A stretch of 64,000 bases of DNA from the NCBI RefSeq assembly GCF_000364625.1, contig NZ_KB822604.1:62001-126000 (forward strand), in the 5' to 3' direction. The DNA is from Pseudomonas thermotolerans DSM 14292 (lineage in GTDB: Bacteria; Pseudomonadota; Gammaproteobacteria; Pseudomonadales; Pseudomonadaceae). Each line of letters opens with the position of its first letter. Position 1 is the first letter of the stretch. The notes below the pieces were generated by a model. That model did not search any database. It was not told where the DNA came from and saw nothing but the letters and a program-made list of their open reading frames with translations. Shown in pieces: positions 32,228 through 44,122 of the stretch. The position numbers and the translations under genes are program-made.

Positions 32228-34627
32228 ATGAAACGCACCCTGACGGCCCTGACCGTCGCCGTCGCTGCAGTGGCTGCCGGCGCCACCTGGTATGTGCTCC
32301 ACAAGCGCCCGCTGCGCGACGGTGAGCTAACCCTCGCCCGCCTGCAGGCGCCGGTCAGCGTCCGCTACGACGAACGCGGCGTGCCGCACCTCCGCGCCGA
32401 GCACGAGGAAGACCTGTACCGTGCCCTAGGCTTCGTGCACGCCCAGGACCGGCTCTTCCAGATGGAGATCCTCCGCCGTCTGGCGCGCGGTGAACTGGCC
32501 GAAATCCTCGGCGAGCGCTTGGTGGACACCGACAAGCTGTTCCGCACCCTGGGCATCCGCGAACACGCCGACCGCTACGCCGGGCGTCTGGACCGCCAGG
32601 CGCCGGAGGTGCGCGCCCTGCTCGCCTACCTGGACGGCATCAATCAGTACCAGGCCAGCCGCCCGGCTCCTCTGGAGTTCGATCTGCTGGGCATCCCCAA
32701 GCGGCCCTTCACCGTGGAGGACACCGTCAGCGTCACCGGCTATCTGGCCTACACCTTCGCTGCCGCACTGCGTACCGAACCGGTGCTGAGCTACATACGC
32801 GAGCGGCTGGGCAGCGACTACCTGAAGATCTTCGACCTCGACTGGCACCCGCAGGGGGTGATCCGCCAGGCCGACGCTGCAGCGGCCCTGACCGAGCGAG
32901 ACTGGCAAGGCCTCGGCGCCCTCGCCCGGCTGAGCCAGAATGCCCTGGCCTCGGCCGGCCTGCCGCAGTTCGAGGGCAGCAATGCCTGGGTGGTGGGCGG
33001 CCGGCATACCCGCAGCGGCAAGCCACTCTTGGCCGGCGACCCGCACATCCGCTACGCCGCCCCGGCGGTCTGGTACGAGGCGCAGCTGAGCGCCCCCGGC
33101 TTCGAGCTGTACGGCCACCACCAGGCGCTCAGCCCCTTCGCCCTGCTCGGCCACAGCCGGCGCTTTGCCTGGAGCCTGACCATGTTCCAGAACGACGACC
33201 TGGACCTGATCGCCGAGAAGGTCAACCCGGAGAACCCCGAGCAGGTCTGGTACCAGGGCCGCTGGGTGGATCTGGAAAGCCGCGAGGAGACCATCAAGGT
33301 CAAGGACGGCGAGCCGGTGACCCTGCGGCTGCGCCGCTCGCCCCACGGACCGATCATCAACGATGCCCTGGGCGCCGGCGCCGGGGATCGACCGATCGCC
33401 ATGTGGTGGGCCTTCCTGACCACCGAGAACCCGATCCTCGAAGCTTTCTACCGCCTCAACCGCGCCGATACTCTGGACAAGGCCCGCAGCGCCGCCGAGC
33501 GCATCCATGCTCCCGGCCTCAACGTGGTATGGGGCAATGCCGACGGCGACATCGCCTGGTGGGCGGCGGCCAAGCTGCCGCTACGCCCGGCCGGGGTGAA
33601 CCCCAGCCTGATCCTCGACGGCACCACCGGCGAGGCGGACAAGCCCGGCTTCCTGCCGTTTAGCGCCAACCCCCAGGAGGAGAATCCCGCGCGCGGCTTC
33701 ATCCTCTCCGCCAACTACCAGCCGTTGTCGCCGAGCGGCGTTGCCATCCCCGGCTACTACAACCTGCCCGACCGCGGCCAGCGCCTGTATGACCGTCTGG
33801 CCAGGGCCGACGTGCAGTGGGACCTGGAGAACAGCCAGGCGCTGCAGCTGGAGACCGCCACCGACTATCCCCAGCGCCTGCTCCGACCGCTTGCCGCCGA
33901 GCTGCGCGGCGCGGCGCGGGACGATCAGGAACGCCAACTGGTGGAGCGCCTGCTGGCCTGGGACGGTCGCCACGAGCTGGACTCCGTGGACGCCACCCTG
34001 TTCAACCAGCTGACCTACCAGTTGGCCGCGGCGGCGCTGCTCGACGAGCTGGGCGAGTCCTTCTTCGACGGCCTGCTCGGCACTCGCGTCATCGATAGCG
34101 CGCTGCCGCGCCTGGCCGCCGACGCCGACTCGCCCTGGTGGGACGACCGCAGCACCCCGGCCCGGGAAGGGCGCGCCGAGATCGTCGCCAAGGCCTGGCA
34201 GGACGCCCTGGCGCACCTGCGCGGCAGCTTCGGCGAGGATCCCGGGCAATGGACCTGGGGACGGGTGCACACCCTCACCCACGGTCATCCGCTCGGCCAA
34301 CAGCGGCCCCTGGACTGGCTGTTCAACGTCGGTCCGCTGGCCGCGCCGGGCGGCCGGGAAATCCCCAACAACCTGTCCCACCGCATCGGTCCGGCGCCCT
34401 GGGCGGTGGTCCACGGCCCCTCGACCCGCCGGCTGATCGACCTGGCCGATCCCGAGCACAGCCTGGGCATCAACCCCCTGGGGCAGAGCGGCGTCCCCTT
34501 CGACCGGCACTATGCCGACCAGGCGGAGGACTTCATCCGCGGCCGGTACCAGCCGCAGCACTACGCCGAGGCAGACGTCGCTGCGCACAGCCGCGGCGAG
34601 CTGCGTCTGCTGCCGGCGCGCGACTGA
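32228..34627 (+). CDS. hacB: Penicillin acylase family protein, acyl-homoserine lactone acylase HacB-type
   Basis: A 799-residue periplasmic N-terminal-nucleophile hydrolase. The N-terminal helix (residues 4-23) exports it. The precursor is expected to cut itself between Gly250 and Ser251 in FEGSNAWVVGG, exposing Ser251 as the catalytic residue. This leaves an alpha chain before it and a beta chain after it. PA0305 (HacB), its counterpart in PAO1 by context, degrades long- and medium-chain acyl-homoserine lactones. The ribosome site is AAGGAG. Next to an AraC regulator on the left and to the polyamine block on the right, separated from the latter by a two-way terminator. Confidence 0.9.
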   Translation: MKRTLTALTVAVAAVAAGATWYVLHKRPLRDGELTLARLQAPVSVRYDERGVPHLRAEHEEDLYRALGFVHAQDRLFQMEILRRLARGELAEILGERLVDTDKLFRTLGIREHADRYAGRLDRQAPEVRALLAYLDGINQYQASRPAPLEFDLLGIPKRPFTVEDTVSVTGYLAYTFAAALRTEPVLSYIRERLGSDYLKIFDLDWHPQGVIRQADAAAALTERDWQGLGALARLSQNALASAGLPQFEGSNAWVVGGRHTRSGKPLLAGDPHIRYAAPAVWYEAQLSAPGFELYGHHQALSPFALLGHSRRFAWSLTMFQNDDLDLIAEKVNPENPEQVWYQGRWVDLESREETIKVKDGEPVTLRLRRSPHGPIINDALGAGAGDRPIAMWWAFLTTENPILEAFYRLNRADTLDKARSAAERIHAPGLNVVWGNADGDIAWWAAAKLPLRPAGVNPSLILDGTTGEADKPGFLPFSANPQEENPARGFILSANYQPLSPSGVAIPGYYNLPDRGQRLYDRLARADVQWDLENSQALQLETATDYPQRLLRPLAAELRGAARDDQERQLVERLLAWDGRHELDSVDATLFNQLTYQLAAAALLDELGESFFDGLLGTRVIDSALPRLAADADSPWWDDRSTPAREGRAEIVAKAWQDALAHLRGSFGEDPGQWTWGRVHTLTHGHPLGQQRPLDWLFNVGPLAAPGGREIPNNLSHRIGPAPWAVVHGPSTRRLIDLADPEHSLGINPLGQSGVPFDRHYADQAEDFIRGRYQPQHYAEADVAAHSRGELRLLPARD

Positions 34628-34640
34628 TCCGCCGGAAACG

Positions 34641-34666
34641 ACAACGGGCCCCGCGGGGCCCGTTGT
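34641..34666. terminator. Bidirectional terminator between hacB and spuH
   Basis: A near-perfect palindrome, 11 bp or more per arm, of ACAACGGGCCC type with a CGCG centre. It is followed by short T-rich runs on the plus strand only to a small degree. It stands 13 bp after the hacB stop and 21 bp from the spuH stop, so it probably ends both transcripts. Confidence 0.75.
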
Positions 34667-34687
34667 GCTTGCCTGCCAGCAGAAGGC

Positions 34688-35566
34688 TCAGGCGGCCGGC
34701 TTCCAGGTCGTCTGGCTGGCTGCGGCCTCCTCGGCCATGGTCTCCATGGCCTGCTGGATCGCCCGGCGGCGGCGCTCCTCGGCGCGGCGGGTGAAGTACC
34801 AGGCAAGGAAGGTGAAGAACGACACCACCAGCAGGATCAGGCTGGCGATGGCGTTGATGTCCGGCTTCACGCCCAGACGCACGGCGGAGAACACCTCCAT
34901 CGGCAGGGTGGTGGCACCTGGGCCGGAGACGAAGCTGGCCAGCACCAGGTCGTCCAGCGACAGGGCGAAGGACATCATCGCACCGGCCGCCAGGGAGGGC
35001 GCGATCATCGGGATGGTGATCAGGAAGAACACCTTCCACGGCCGCGCCCCCAGATCCATGGCCGCCTCCTCGATGGACAGGTCCAGCTCGCGCAGGCGCG
35101 AGGACACCACCACAGCCACGTAGGCCGTGCAGAAGGTGGTGTGGGCGATCCAGATGGTGGTCATGCCGCGCTCGGCCGGCCAGCCGATCAGCTGGGCCAT
35201 GGCCACGAACAGCAGCAGCAGCGACAGACCGGTGATCACCTCGGGCATCACCAGCGGCGCGGTGACCATGCCGCCGAACAGGGTGCGGCCGCGGAAACGC
35301 GGGATGCGGGTCAGCACGAAGGCCGCCAGGGTGCCCAGCACCACCGCGGCGATCGCGGTGTACAGGGCGATTTCCAGGGAGCGCATCACCGCCCCCATCA
35401 GCTGGCTGTTGTCGAGCAGGCCGACATACCACTTCACCGACCAGCCGCCCCACACGGTCACCAGCCGCGAGGCGTTGAACGAGTAGATCACCAGGATGAC
35501 CATCGGCACGTAGATGAACAGCATGCCGAGCCAGAGCATCACGTTGGAGAAACCGAAGCGCTTCAT
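34688..35566 (-). CDS. spuH: Polyamine ABC transporter permease SpuH (PotI-type)
   Basis: A 292-residue inner-membrane permease of the putrescine/spermidine importer. Six membrane segments can be traced, and the cytoplasmic EAA loop reads EEAAMDLGARPWKVFFLITIP (near residue 175). It pairs with SpuG. The last gene of spuABCDEFGH, its ATG overlaps the spuG stop by four bases. The C-terminus ends with a charged tail after the last span, longer than needed but usual for PotI. Confidence 0.94.
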   Translation of the reverse strand: MKRFGFSNVMLWLGMLFIYVPMVILVIYSFNASRLVTVWGGWSVKWYVGLLDNSQLMGAVMRSLEIALYTAIAAVVLGTLAAFVLTRIPRFRGRTLFGGMVTAPLVMPEVITGLSLLLLFVAMAQLIGWPAERGMTTIWIAHTTFCTAYVAVVVSSRLRELDLSIEEAAMDLGARPWKVFFLITIPMIAPSLAAGAMMSFALSLDDLVLASFVSGPGATTLPMEVFSAVRLGVKPDINAIASLILLVVSFFTFLAWYFTRRAEERRRRAIQQAMETMAEEAAASQTTWKPAA

Positions 35567-36474
35567 ACCTTGCCCTCCAGTTCCTTGGCCTGGTTACGGT
35601 TGAAGAGAATGATGGGCACGATCAGGATCGCCAGCATCACCACCGCCAGGGCGGAGGCCACCGGCCAGTCGCGGTTGTTGAAGAACTCCTGCCAGAGCAC
35701 CTTGCCGATCATCAGGGTCTCCGGGCCGCCGAGCAGCTCGGGGATCACGAACTCGCCGACCACCGGGATGAACACCAGCATGCAGCCGGCGATGATGCCG
35801 TTCTTCGACAGCGGCACGGTGATCTTCCAGAAGCTGTTGAAGTTGCTCGAGCCCAGGTCGGCGGCAGCCTCCAGCAGGCTGGGGTCGTGCTTGACCAGGT
35901 TGGCGTAGAGCGGCAGCACCATGAACGGCAGGTACGAGTAGACGATGCCGATGTACACAGCCAGGTTGGTGTTGAGGATCTGCAGCGGGTTGTCGATCAG
36001 CCCGATGCCCATCAGGAAGCTGTTGAGCAGGCCGTTGTTGCTGAGGATGCCCATCCAGGCGTAGACGCGGATCAGGATCGCGGTCCAGGTCGGCATCATG
36101 ATCAGCAGCAGCAGCACGGTCTGGGTCTCCCGCTCGGCGCGGGCGATGGCATAGGCCATCGGGTAGCCGATCAGCAGGCACAGCAGGGTGCAGAAGAACG
36201 CGGTCTTCAGCGAGCCCAGGTAGGCTGCCAGGTACAGCTCGTCTTCGGTGAGGATCTGGTAGTTGTTGAGGTTGAGGATGATCGACAGCTGGTTGTCGGC
36301 CCAGGCGAAGATCTCCGTGTAGGGTGGAATCGCCACGTCGGCCTCGGCCAGGCTGATCTTCAGCACGATCAGGAACGGCAGCAGGAAGAACAGGAACAGC
36401 CAGGCGAACGGCACCCCGATCACCAGCTGGCGGCCCTGCGGCAGCAGCGACTTGAGACGGTTGAGGATCTTCAT
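35563..36474 (-). CDS. spuG: Polyamine ABC transporter permease SpuG (PotH-type)
   Basis: A 303-residue inner-membrane permease, partner of SpuH. The first span begins at about residue 19 (VIGVPFAWLFLFFLLPF). The EAA loop EAAADLGSSNFNSFWKITVP is near residue 205. LLNSFLMGIGLIDNPLQILN in the periplasmic loop is typical of PotH. Four-base overlaps tie it to spuF upstream and spuH downstream, so the three are translated together. Confidence 0.95.
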   Translation of the reverse strand: MKILNRLKSLLPQGRQLVIGVPFAWLFLFFLLPFLIVLKISLAEADVAIPPYTEIFAWADNQLSIILNLNNYQILTEDELYLAAYLGSLKTAFFCTLLCLLIGYPMAYAIARAERETQTVLLLLIMMPTWTAILIRVYAWMGILSNNGLLNSFLMGIGLIDNPLQILNTNLAVYIGIVYSYLPFMVLPLYANLVKHDPSLLEAAADLGSSNFNSFWKITVPLSKNGIIAGCMLVFIPVVGEFVIPELLGGPETLMIGKVLWQEFFNNRDWPVASALAVVMLAILIVPIILFNRNQAKELEGKV

Positions 36475-37613
36475 GAGCGCAACGCGACCCCGCTATCGTC
36501 TTCCCACCAGACGTAGACCTCGTCGTTCCAGCTCGGCCGCGCGCCACGGCGCTCGGCATTGGCGACGAAGGACTGGACGATGGCCCCGCTGGGCAGCTCC
36601 ACGTAGAACACCGAGTGGCCGCCCAGGTAGGCGATGTCATGCACCTTGCCGCGCGACCAGTTGTACTCGCCGCTCGGCTGCTCGGTGGCGATCAGCATCT
36701 TCTCCGGACGGATCGCGTAGGTGATGCTCTTGTCCTCCGCCGAGGTGGTCACCCCGTGGCCGACGTAGATCTTGCGTTCGAGAATCGGACTCTCGATCAG
36801 CGCGTGGTCCTCGGCGTCCTCGATGATCTGCCCTTCGAACAGGTTGACGCTGCCGATGAACTCGCAGACCAGGCGGTTGATCGGCGACTCGTAGATGTCC
36901 ACCGGACTGCCGATCTGCTCGATACAGCCGAGGTGCATGATGGCGATGCGCTGGGCCATGGTCATGGCCTCTTCCTGGTCGTGGGTCACCATCACGCAGG
37001 TCACCCCGACCCGCTCGATGATCTCCACCAGCTCCAGCTGCATCTGCGAGCGCAGCTTCTTGTCCAGAGCGCCCATGGGCTCGTCGAGGAGCAGCAGCTT
37101 GGGCCGCTTGGCCAGCGAGCGGGCCAGGGCGACGCGCTGACGCTGACCGCCGGAGAGCTGGTGCGGCTTGCGCTTGGCGTACTGGGTCATGTGCACCAGC
37201 TTGAGCATCTCGTTGACCCGCTCGTCGATCTCCGCCTTGGGCAGGCGATCCTGCTTGAGGCCGAAGGCGATGTTGTCCGCCACGCTCATGTGCGGGAACA
37301 GCGCGTAGGACTGGAACATCATGTTGATCGGCCGCTCGTAGGGCGGCAGGTCGGTGATGTCCACACCATCCAGGAAGATGCGACCCTCGGTCGGCCGCTC
37401 GAAACCGGCGAGCATGCGCAGCAGGGTCGACTTACCCGACCCCGAGCCGCCAAGCAGGGCGAAGATCTCGCCCTTGTTGATGCTCAGCGATACGTTATCG
37501 ACGGCCAAGGTCTCGTCGAACTGTTTGCTGACCCGGTCGATCTTCACCAGCACCTCTTTCGGCTGCTGGCTTCCCTCGAGGGCCTTCTTGTACGCACCAG
37601 AGGCTATCGCCAT
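36471..37613 (-). CDS. spuF: Polyamine ABC transporter ATP-binding protein SpuF (PotG-type)
   Basis: A 380-residue ATPase powering SpuGH. Walker A GGSGSGKST is at residues 55-63. The signature LSGGQRQRVALARSL and Walker B LLLLDEPMGALDK follow, and the switch histidine is in VTHDQEEAMTMA. The last 130 residues form a TOBE-like regulatory domain (ITYAIRPEKMLI). The ATG at 37611-37613 has a GTTGTGG-type upstream region with weak complementarity, suggesting limited translation relative to the binding proteins. It begins 144 bp downstream of spuE. Confidence 0.95.
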   Translation of the reverse strand: MAIASGAYKKALEGSQQPKEVLVKIDRVSKQFDETLAVDNVSLSINKGEIFALLGGSGSGKSTLLRMLAGFERPTEGRIFLDGVDITDLPPYERPINMMFQSYALFPHMSVADNIAFGLKQDRLPKAEIDERVNEMLKLVHMTQYAKRKPHQLSGGQRQRVALARSLAKRPKLLLLDEPMGALDKKLRSQMQLELVEIIERVGVTCVMVTHDQEEAMTMAQRIAIMHLGCIEQIGSPVDIYESPINRLVCEFIGSVNLFEGQIIEDAEDHALIESPILERKIYVGHGVTTSAEDKSITYAIRPEKMLIATEQPSGEYNWSRGKVHDIAYLGGHSVFYVELPSGAIVQSFVANAERRGARPSWNDEVYVWWEDDSGVALRS

Positions 37614-37634
37614 TTACCACAACTCCCAACTTGG

Positions 37635-37654
37635 GGCTCCGGCCGAGCGGAGCC
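37635..37654 (-). other. Hairpin in the spuE-spuF gap
   Basis: A 7-bp stem (37635-37641 with 37648-37654) with a 6-base loop, 20 bases before the spuF start. There is no T run. It may lower spuF translation or protect the upstream mRNA. Confidence 0.4.
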
Positions 37655-37757
37655 ATTCTTCTAATTAGTAGATCCGGCCTGCCGCGGGTGCAGCCACAGG
37701 CGCTCGGCCGGGCTCCCCTTCCCTACGCCTGCGGCTGGCATGGAGCGGCTACCGCGG

Positions 37758-40120
<2,363 letters not shown>

Positions 40121-40270
40121 GCACACAGCTCCTGTTGTTTTGAAGTTCCGGAAGGCGTTGGGACCCGTTCCTCGACACCTGCCGGTGAGCCTGGCCAACG
40201 CACTGGCGAAGTCTGGCAAGGTCGGAGGCGTGATTACAACTTTTCCGGTTGCCCTCACGCCCCGCACCCT

Positions 40271-41644
40271 TTAGCCCTGGATCTCCCGCAGCGTCAGGTC
40301 GAGGCACAGACGTGCCTTGGTGACCAGCTCGTCGATCTCCTCGCGGGTGATCACCAGCGGCGGCGCGATGATCATGGTGTCGCCCACCGCGCGCATCACC
40401 AGGCCGTTGTCGAAGCAGTGCCCGCGGCAGATCATGCCGACGGCCAGCTCCTCCGGATAACGCTTGCGGGTGGCCTTGTCCTTCACCAGCTCGATCGCGC
40501 CGAGCATGCCGACGCCGCGGACCTCTCCCACCAGCGGGTGGTCGGTCAGCTCACGCAGACGAGCTTGCAAATACGGTGCCGTTTCCGTCCTGACCCGTTC
40601 GACGATCTTCTCCTCGCGGAGGATGCGGATGTTCTCTAGGGCCACTGCAGCGGCCACCGGATGGCCGGAGTAGGTGAAGCCGTGATTGAAGTCGCCGCCC
40701 TCGTTGATCACCTCGAAGACCTTGTCGCTGACCACCAGGCCGCCCATGGGCACGTAGCCGCTGGTCAGGCCCTTGGCGATAGTCATCAGGTCCGGCCGGT
40801 TGCCGTAGTAGTCACTGCCGAACCACTCGCCGGTACGCCCGAAACCGCAGATCACCTCGTCGGCGACGAACAGGATGTCGTACTTGGCGAGGATCTCGCG
40901 GATGCGCGGCCAGTAGCTGTCCGGCGGAATGATCACCCCACCGGCGCCCTGGATCGGCTCGGCGATGAAGGCGGCGACTTTGTCCTCGCCGACTTCCAGG
41001 ATCTTCTTCTCCAGCTGGTCGGCGGCCCAGATGCCGAACTCCTCGGGGCTCATGTCGCCGCCCTCGCCGAACCAGTACGGCTGCGGGATGTGCACGATGC
41101 CGGGAATCGGCAGGTCGCCCTGTTCGTGCATGTACTTCATGCCGCCCAGGCTGGCACCGGCCACGGTGGAGCCGTGGTAGCCGTTGACGCGGGCGATCAC
41201 CACCTTCTTCTCCGGCTGCCCCTTGCATGCCCAGTAGTGGCGGACCAGGCGCAGCATAGTGTCGTTGCCTTCCGAACCAGAGCCGGTGAAGAACACATGG
41301 TTCAGGCCCGGCGGGGTGATCTCGGCGATGGTCTTGGCCAGCTCCAGTACCGGCGGGTGTGCGGTCTGGAAGAAGGTGTTGTAGAACGGCAGCTCGCGCA
41401 TCTGCCGGCTGGCCGCCTCGACCAGCTCCTCGCGGCCGTAGCCCACCGCGATGCACCACAAACCGGCCATGCCATCGAGGATCTTGTTGCCCTCGCTGTC
41501 CCACAGGTGCACGCCCTTGGCCTTGGTGATGATCCTCGGGCCCTTCTCGTGCAGCTGCTTGTAGTCGGAAAATGGCGCCAGGTGGTGACGCTGGCTCATT
41601 TCCTGCCACTGGCGGGTTTGCGGGTTGTTGATCTGATTGGTCAT
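40271..41644 (-). CDS. spuC: Putrescine-pyruvate aminotransferase SpuC
   Basis: A 457-residue class III PLP aminotransferase that converts putrescine (and related polyamines) to 4-aminobutyraldehyde with pyruvate as acceptor. Lys291 in [15 protein letters not shown] binds PLP, and Asp262 in [12 protein letters not shown] pairs with its ring nitrogen. [12 protein letters not shown] near residue 121 binds the phosphate. The ATG at 41642-41644 gives the family length. It is 50 bp after spuB and 150 bp before spuD. Confidence 0.94.
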   Translation of the reverse strand: MTNQINNPQTRQWQEMSQRHHLAPFSDYKQLHEKGPRIITKAKGVHLWDSEGNKILDGMAGLWCIAVGYGREELVEAASRQMRELPFYNTFFQTAHPPVLELAKTIAEITPPGLNHVFFTGSGSEGNDTMLRLVRHYWACKGQPEKKVVIARVNGYHGSTVAGASLGGMKYMHEQGDLPIPGIVHIPQPYWFGEGGDMSPEEFGIWAADQLEKKILEVGEDKVAAFIAEPIQGAGGVIIPPDSYWPRIREILAKYDILFVADEVICGFGRTGEWFGSDYYGNRPDLMTIAKGLTSGYVPMGGLVVSDKVFEVINEGGDFNHGFTYSGHPVAAAVALENIRILREEKIVERVRTETAPYLQARLRELTDHPLVGEVRGVGMLGAIELVKDKATRKRYPEELAVGMICRGHCFDNGLVMRAVGDTMIIAPPLVITREEIDELVTKARLCLDLTLREIQG

Positions 41645-41694
41645 TACTTCACCTCGGAGTTGTCGGCCGGGACCGGTGCAGTCCCGACCCCCAT

Positions 41695-43053
41695 TCATAC
41701 GGAGAGCAGCAGGAACTCACGCTCCCAGGAGCTGATCACGCGCTTGAAGTTCTCGTGCTCGGCGCGCTTTACCGCGACGTAGCCGCGCATGAATTTCTCG
41801 CCCAGATACTTTTCGGCGTCCTTGCAGGCCTCCATGCGCTCCAGGGCACTCTCGATGGTCACCGGCAGGCGCAGGTTGCGGCGCTCGTAGGCGCGCCCCT
41901 TGACCGGCGCGCTGGGCTTGATTTGCTCGACCATGCCCATGTAGCCGCAAAGCAGGGAGGCTGCCAGGGCCAGGTAGGGGTTGGCGTCGGCACCGGCCAG
42001 GCGGTTCTCCACGCGGCGGTTCTGCGGGCTGGCTTCCGGCACGCGCAGGCCGACGGTGCGGTTTTCCTCGCCCCACTCGACGTTAACCGGCGCCGAGGTG
42101 TCCGGCAGGAAACGGCGGAACGAGTTGACGTTCGGCGCGAACAGCGGCAGCAACTCGGGGATGTACTTCTGCAGCCCGCCGATGTGGTGCAGGAACAGCT
42201 CGCTCATGGTGCCGTCGGGGTTGGAGAAGATGTTCTTGCCGGTCTTGATGTCCACCACGCTCTGGTGGATGTGCATGGCGCTGCCCGGCTCGTCGGTGAT
42301 CGGCTTGGCCATGAAGGTGGCCGCCACGTCGTGCTTGAGCGCCGCCTCGCGCATGGTGCGCTTGAACACCAGAATCTGGTCGGCCAGGTGCAGCGGCTCG
42401 CCGTGACGGAAGTTGATCTCCATTTGCGCCGGACCTTCCTCGTGGATAAGGGTGTCCAGGTCCAGACCCTGCAGCTCGCACCAGTCGTACATGTCCTCGA
42501 ACAGCGGGTCGAACTCGTTGGCGGCGTCGATGGAGAAGCTCTGCCTGCCGGTCTCCGGACGCCCGGAGCGGCCGATCGGCGCTTCCAGGGGGAAGTCCGG
42601 GTCGGAGACCCGCTTGGTCAGGTAGAACTCCATCTCCGGCGCCACGATCGGCAGCCAGCCCCGGTCGGCGTACAGCTTCAGCACCCGCTTGAGGACGTTG
42701 CGCGGCGACAGCTCGATGGGACTGCCCTGCTTGTCGAAGGTGTCATGGATCACCATGGCGGTGGGCTCGACGGCCCAGGGCACCATGAACACGGCATTCG
42801 GGTCGGGGCGGCAGAACATGTCGATGTCCGCCTCGTCGAGCAGCTCGTAATAGATGTCGTCCTCGACGTAGTCGCCGGTGACGGTCTGCAGGAGCACGCT
42901 CTCGGGCAGGCGCATGCCACCCTCGGCGATGAACTTGTTGGTTGGCGAAATCTTGCCGCGGGCAATGCCGGTCAGGTCGCTAATCAGGCATTCCACTTCG
43001 GTAATCTTGCGTTCTTTCAGCCAGCTGGAGAGCTGGTCAAGGTTGGTACTCAT
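41695..43053 (-). CDS. spuB: Gamma-glutamylpolyamine synthetase SpuB
   Basis: A 452-residue glutamine synthetase-like ligase that attaches glutamate to a polyamine using ATP, the first step of the gamma-glutamyl route. The N-terminal beta-grasp region includes [16 protein letters not shown]. Metal and glutamate ligands lie in [26 protein letters not shown] and [16 protein letters not shown]. The adenylylation site of true GlnA (NLYDLP-type motif) is missing, in line with a polyamine enzyme. The ATG at 43051-43053 follows GAGGT. 41 bp after spuA. Confidence 0.93.
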   Translation of the reverse strand: MSTNLDQLSSWLKERKITEVECLISDLTGIARGKISPTNKFIAEGGMRLPESVLLQTVTGDYVEDDIYYELLDEADIDMFCRPDPNAVFMVPWAVEPTAMVIHDTFDKQGSPIELSPRNVLKRVLKLYADRGWLPIVAPEMEFYLTKRVSDPDFPLEAPIGRSGRPETGRQSFSIDAANEFDPLFEDMYDWCELQGLDLDTLIHEEGPAQMEINFRHGEPLHLADQILVFKRTMREAALKHDVAATFMAKPITDEPGSAMHIHQSVVDIKTGKNIFSNPDGTMSELFLHHIGGLQKYIPELLPLFAPNVNSFRRFLPDTSAPVNVEWGEENRTVGLRVPEASPQNRRVENRLAGADANPYLALAASLLCGYMGMVEQIKPSAPVKGRAYERRNLRLPVTIESALERMEACKDAEKYLGEKFMRGYVAVKRAEHENFKRVISSWEREFLLLSV

Positions 43054-43094
43054 AGAGACCTCAGGGTTAAGAGCCACAACTGTTATAGCTGAGC

Positions 43095-43847
43095 TCAGCG
43101 TTGCCCCGCCCTCCTTCTGCAGGCCTCGCCAAAGGCCCGGAAGATGACGAGATAGACAGGGTTGGTGCGCACCTGCCACTCCGGATGCCACTGCACCCCG
43201 AGCGCGAAGCTGCTGGCGCCCTCGACGGAAACCGCCTCGATGAGGCCGTCGGGGGCCACCGCCTCGACACGCAGGCCGGGCGCCAGACGATCGATGCCCT
43301 GGCCATGAATGGAGTTGACGTGGATTTCCTCGGGCAGGCCGAGCCCGGCCAGCAGGCCACCCGGCTGCACGCGCAGCGGATGGCGCGGAGCGTATTGCAC
43401 CTCGACCGGTTCGTTCTCCGGTTCGCGGTGATCCATGAAGGGACCGACCTCGTGGACGCGCTGGTGCAGGGTGCCGCCGAAGGTCACGTTCATCTCCTGG
43501 AAACCACGGCAGATGCCGAGCACCGGCACGCCAGCCTCCACCGCGGCGCGCAGCAGCGGCAGGGTGGTCTGGTCACGGGCAGAATCATGAGGGGTACCGG
43601 GCGCACTGGGTGCGCCACCGTACAGACGGGGTTCGATATTGGACGGAGATCCGGTGAACAGCAAGCCGTCCAGGCTATCGAGGAGGACTTTCTGGTCAAG
43701 CAGGTCGCCCAGCGCCGGAATCACCAGCGGCAGTCCTTCCGCCCCTTCAACCACCGCCCGGACGTACTTGTCACCGACGATGTGATAGGGGTGCGGACCG
43801 ATCTGCTTGGTACAGGCACTGACGCCGATCAATGGCAGACGAGCCAT
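43095..43847 (-). CDS. spuA: Gamma-glutamyl-GABA hydrolase SpuA (class I amidotransferase-like, PuuD-type)
   Basis: A 250-residue hydrolase that frees GABA from gamma-glutamyl-GABA. The catalytic triad is Cys113 in LGICRGFQE, His221 and Glu223 in VQWHPEWQ, matching E. coli PuuD. It opens the minus-strand spuABCDEFGH run and is divergent from spuI across 275 bp, which should contain both promoters. Confidence 0.94.
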   Translation of the reverse strand: MARLPLIGVSACTKQIGPHPYHIVGDKYVRAVVEGAEGLPLVIPALGDLLDQKVLLDSLDGLLFTGSPSNIEPRLYGGAPSAPGTPHDSARDQTTLPLLRAAVEAGVPVLGICRGFQEMNVTFGGTLHQRVHEVGPFMDHREPENEPVEVQYAPRHPLRVQPGGLLAGLGLPEEIHVNSIHGQGIDRLAPGLRVEAVAPDGLIEAVSVEGASSFALGVQWHPEWQVRTNPVYLVIFRAFGEACRRRAGQR

Positions 43848-43900
43848 GGCACACCGTTTTATTGCTGTTATCGGTTTTTCTCGAGCTTAGCCTTGTTCAT

Positions 43901-43927
43901 TTTTTTACACAATACGTCCGTAAAAAA
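43901..43927. promoter_or_regulatory. Inverted repeat in the spuA-spuI divergent promoter region
   Basis: TTTTTTAC (43901-43908) and GTAAAAAA (43920-43927) form perfect 8-bp arms 11 bp apart, about 55 bp upstream of the spuA start. The arm spacing suits a dimeric regulator on one face of the helix. TTGACA at 44042-44047 may be a -35 for spuI, but no good -10 follows. Confidence 0.45.
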
Positions 43928-44122
43928 TCACACACACCCCGTTGAACCCCGCGCCGCGCATGGCTCGGAAGCCTTCTCCGGCGCCCCAAAATGACCCAAA
44001 AACCTTGCTAAGGCACTGATTTAGGGCAATTTATGCCCCGCTTGACAGTCGCCAAGCTTTACGATTGACTCAGGCTGTGTCAGTCGAATGATTGATATTT
44101 TTAACAATAAAGGTGTTTCATC

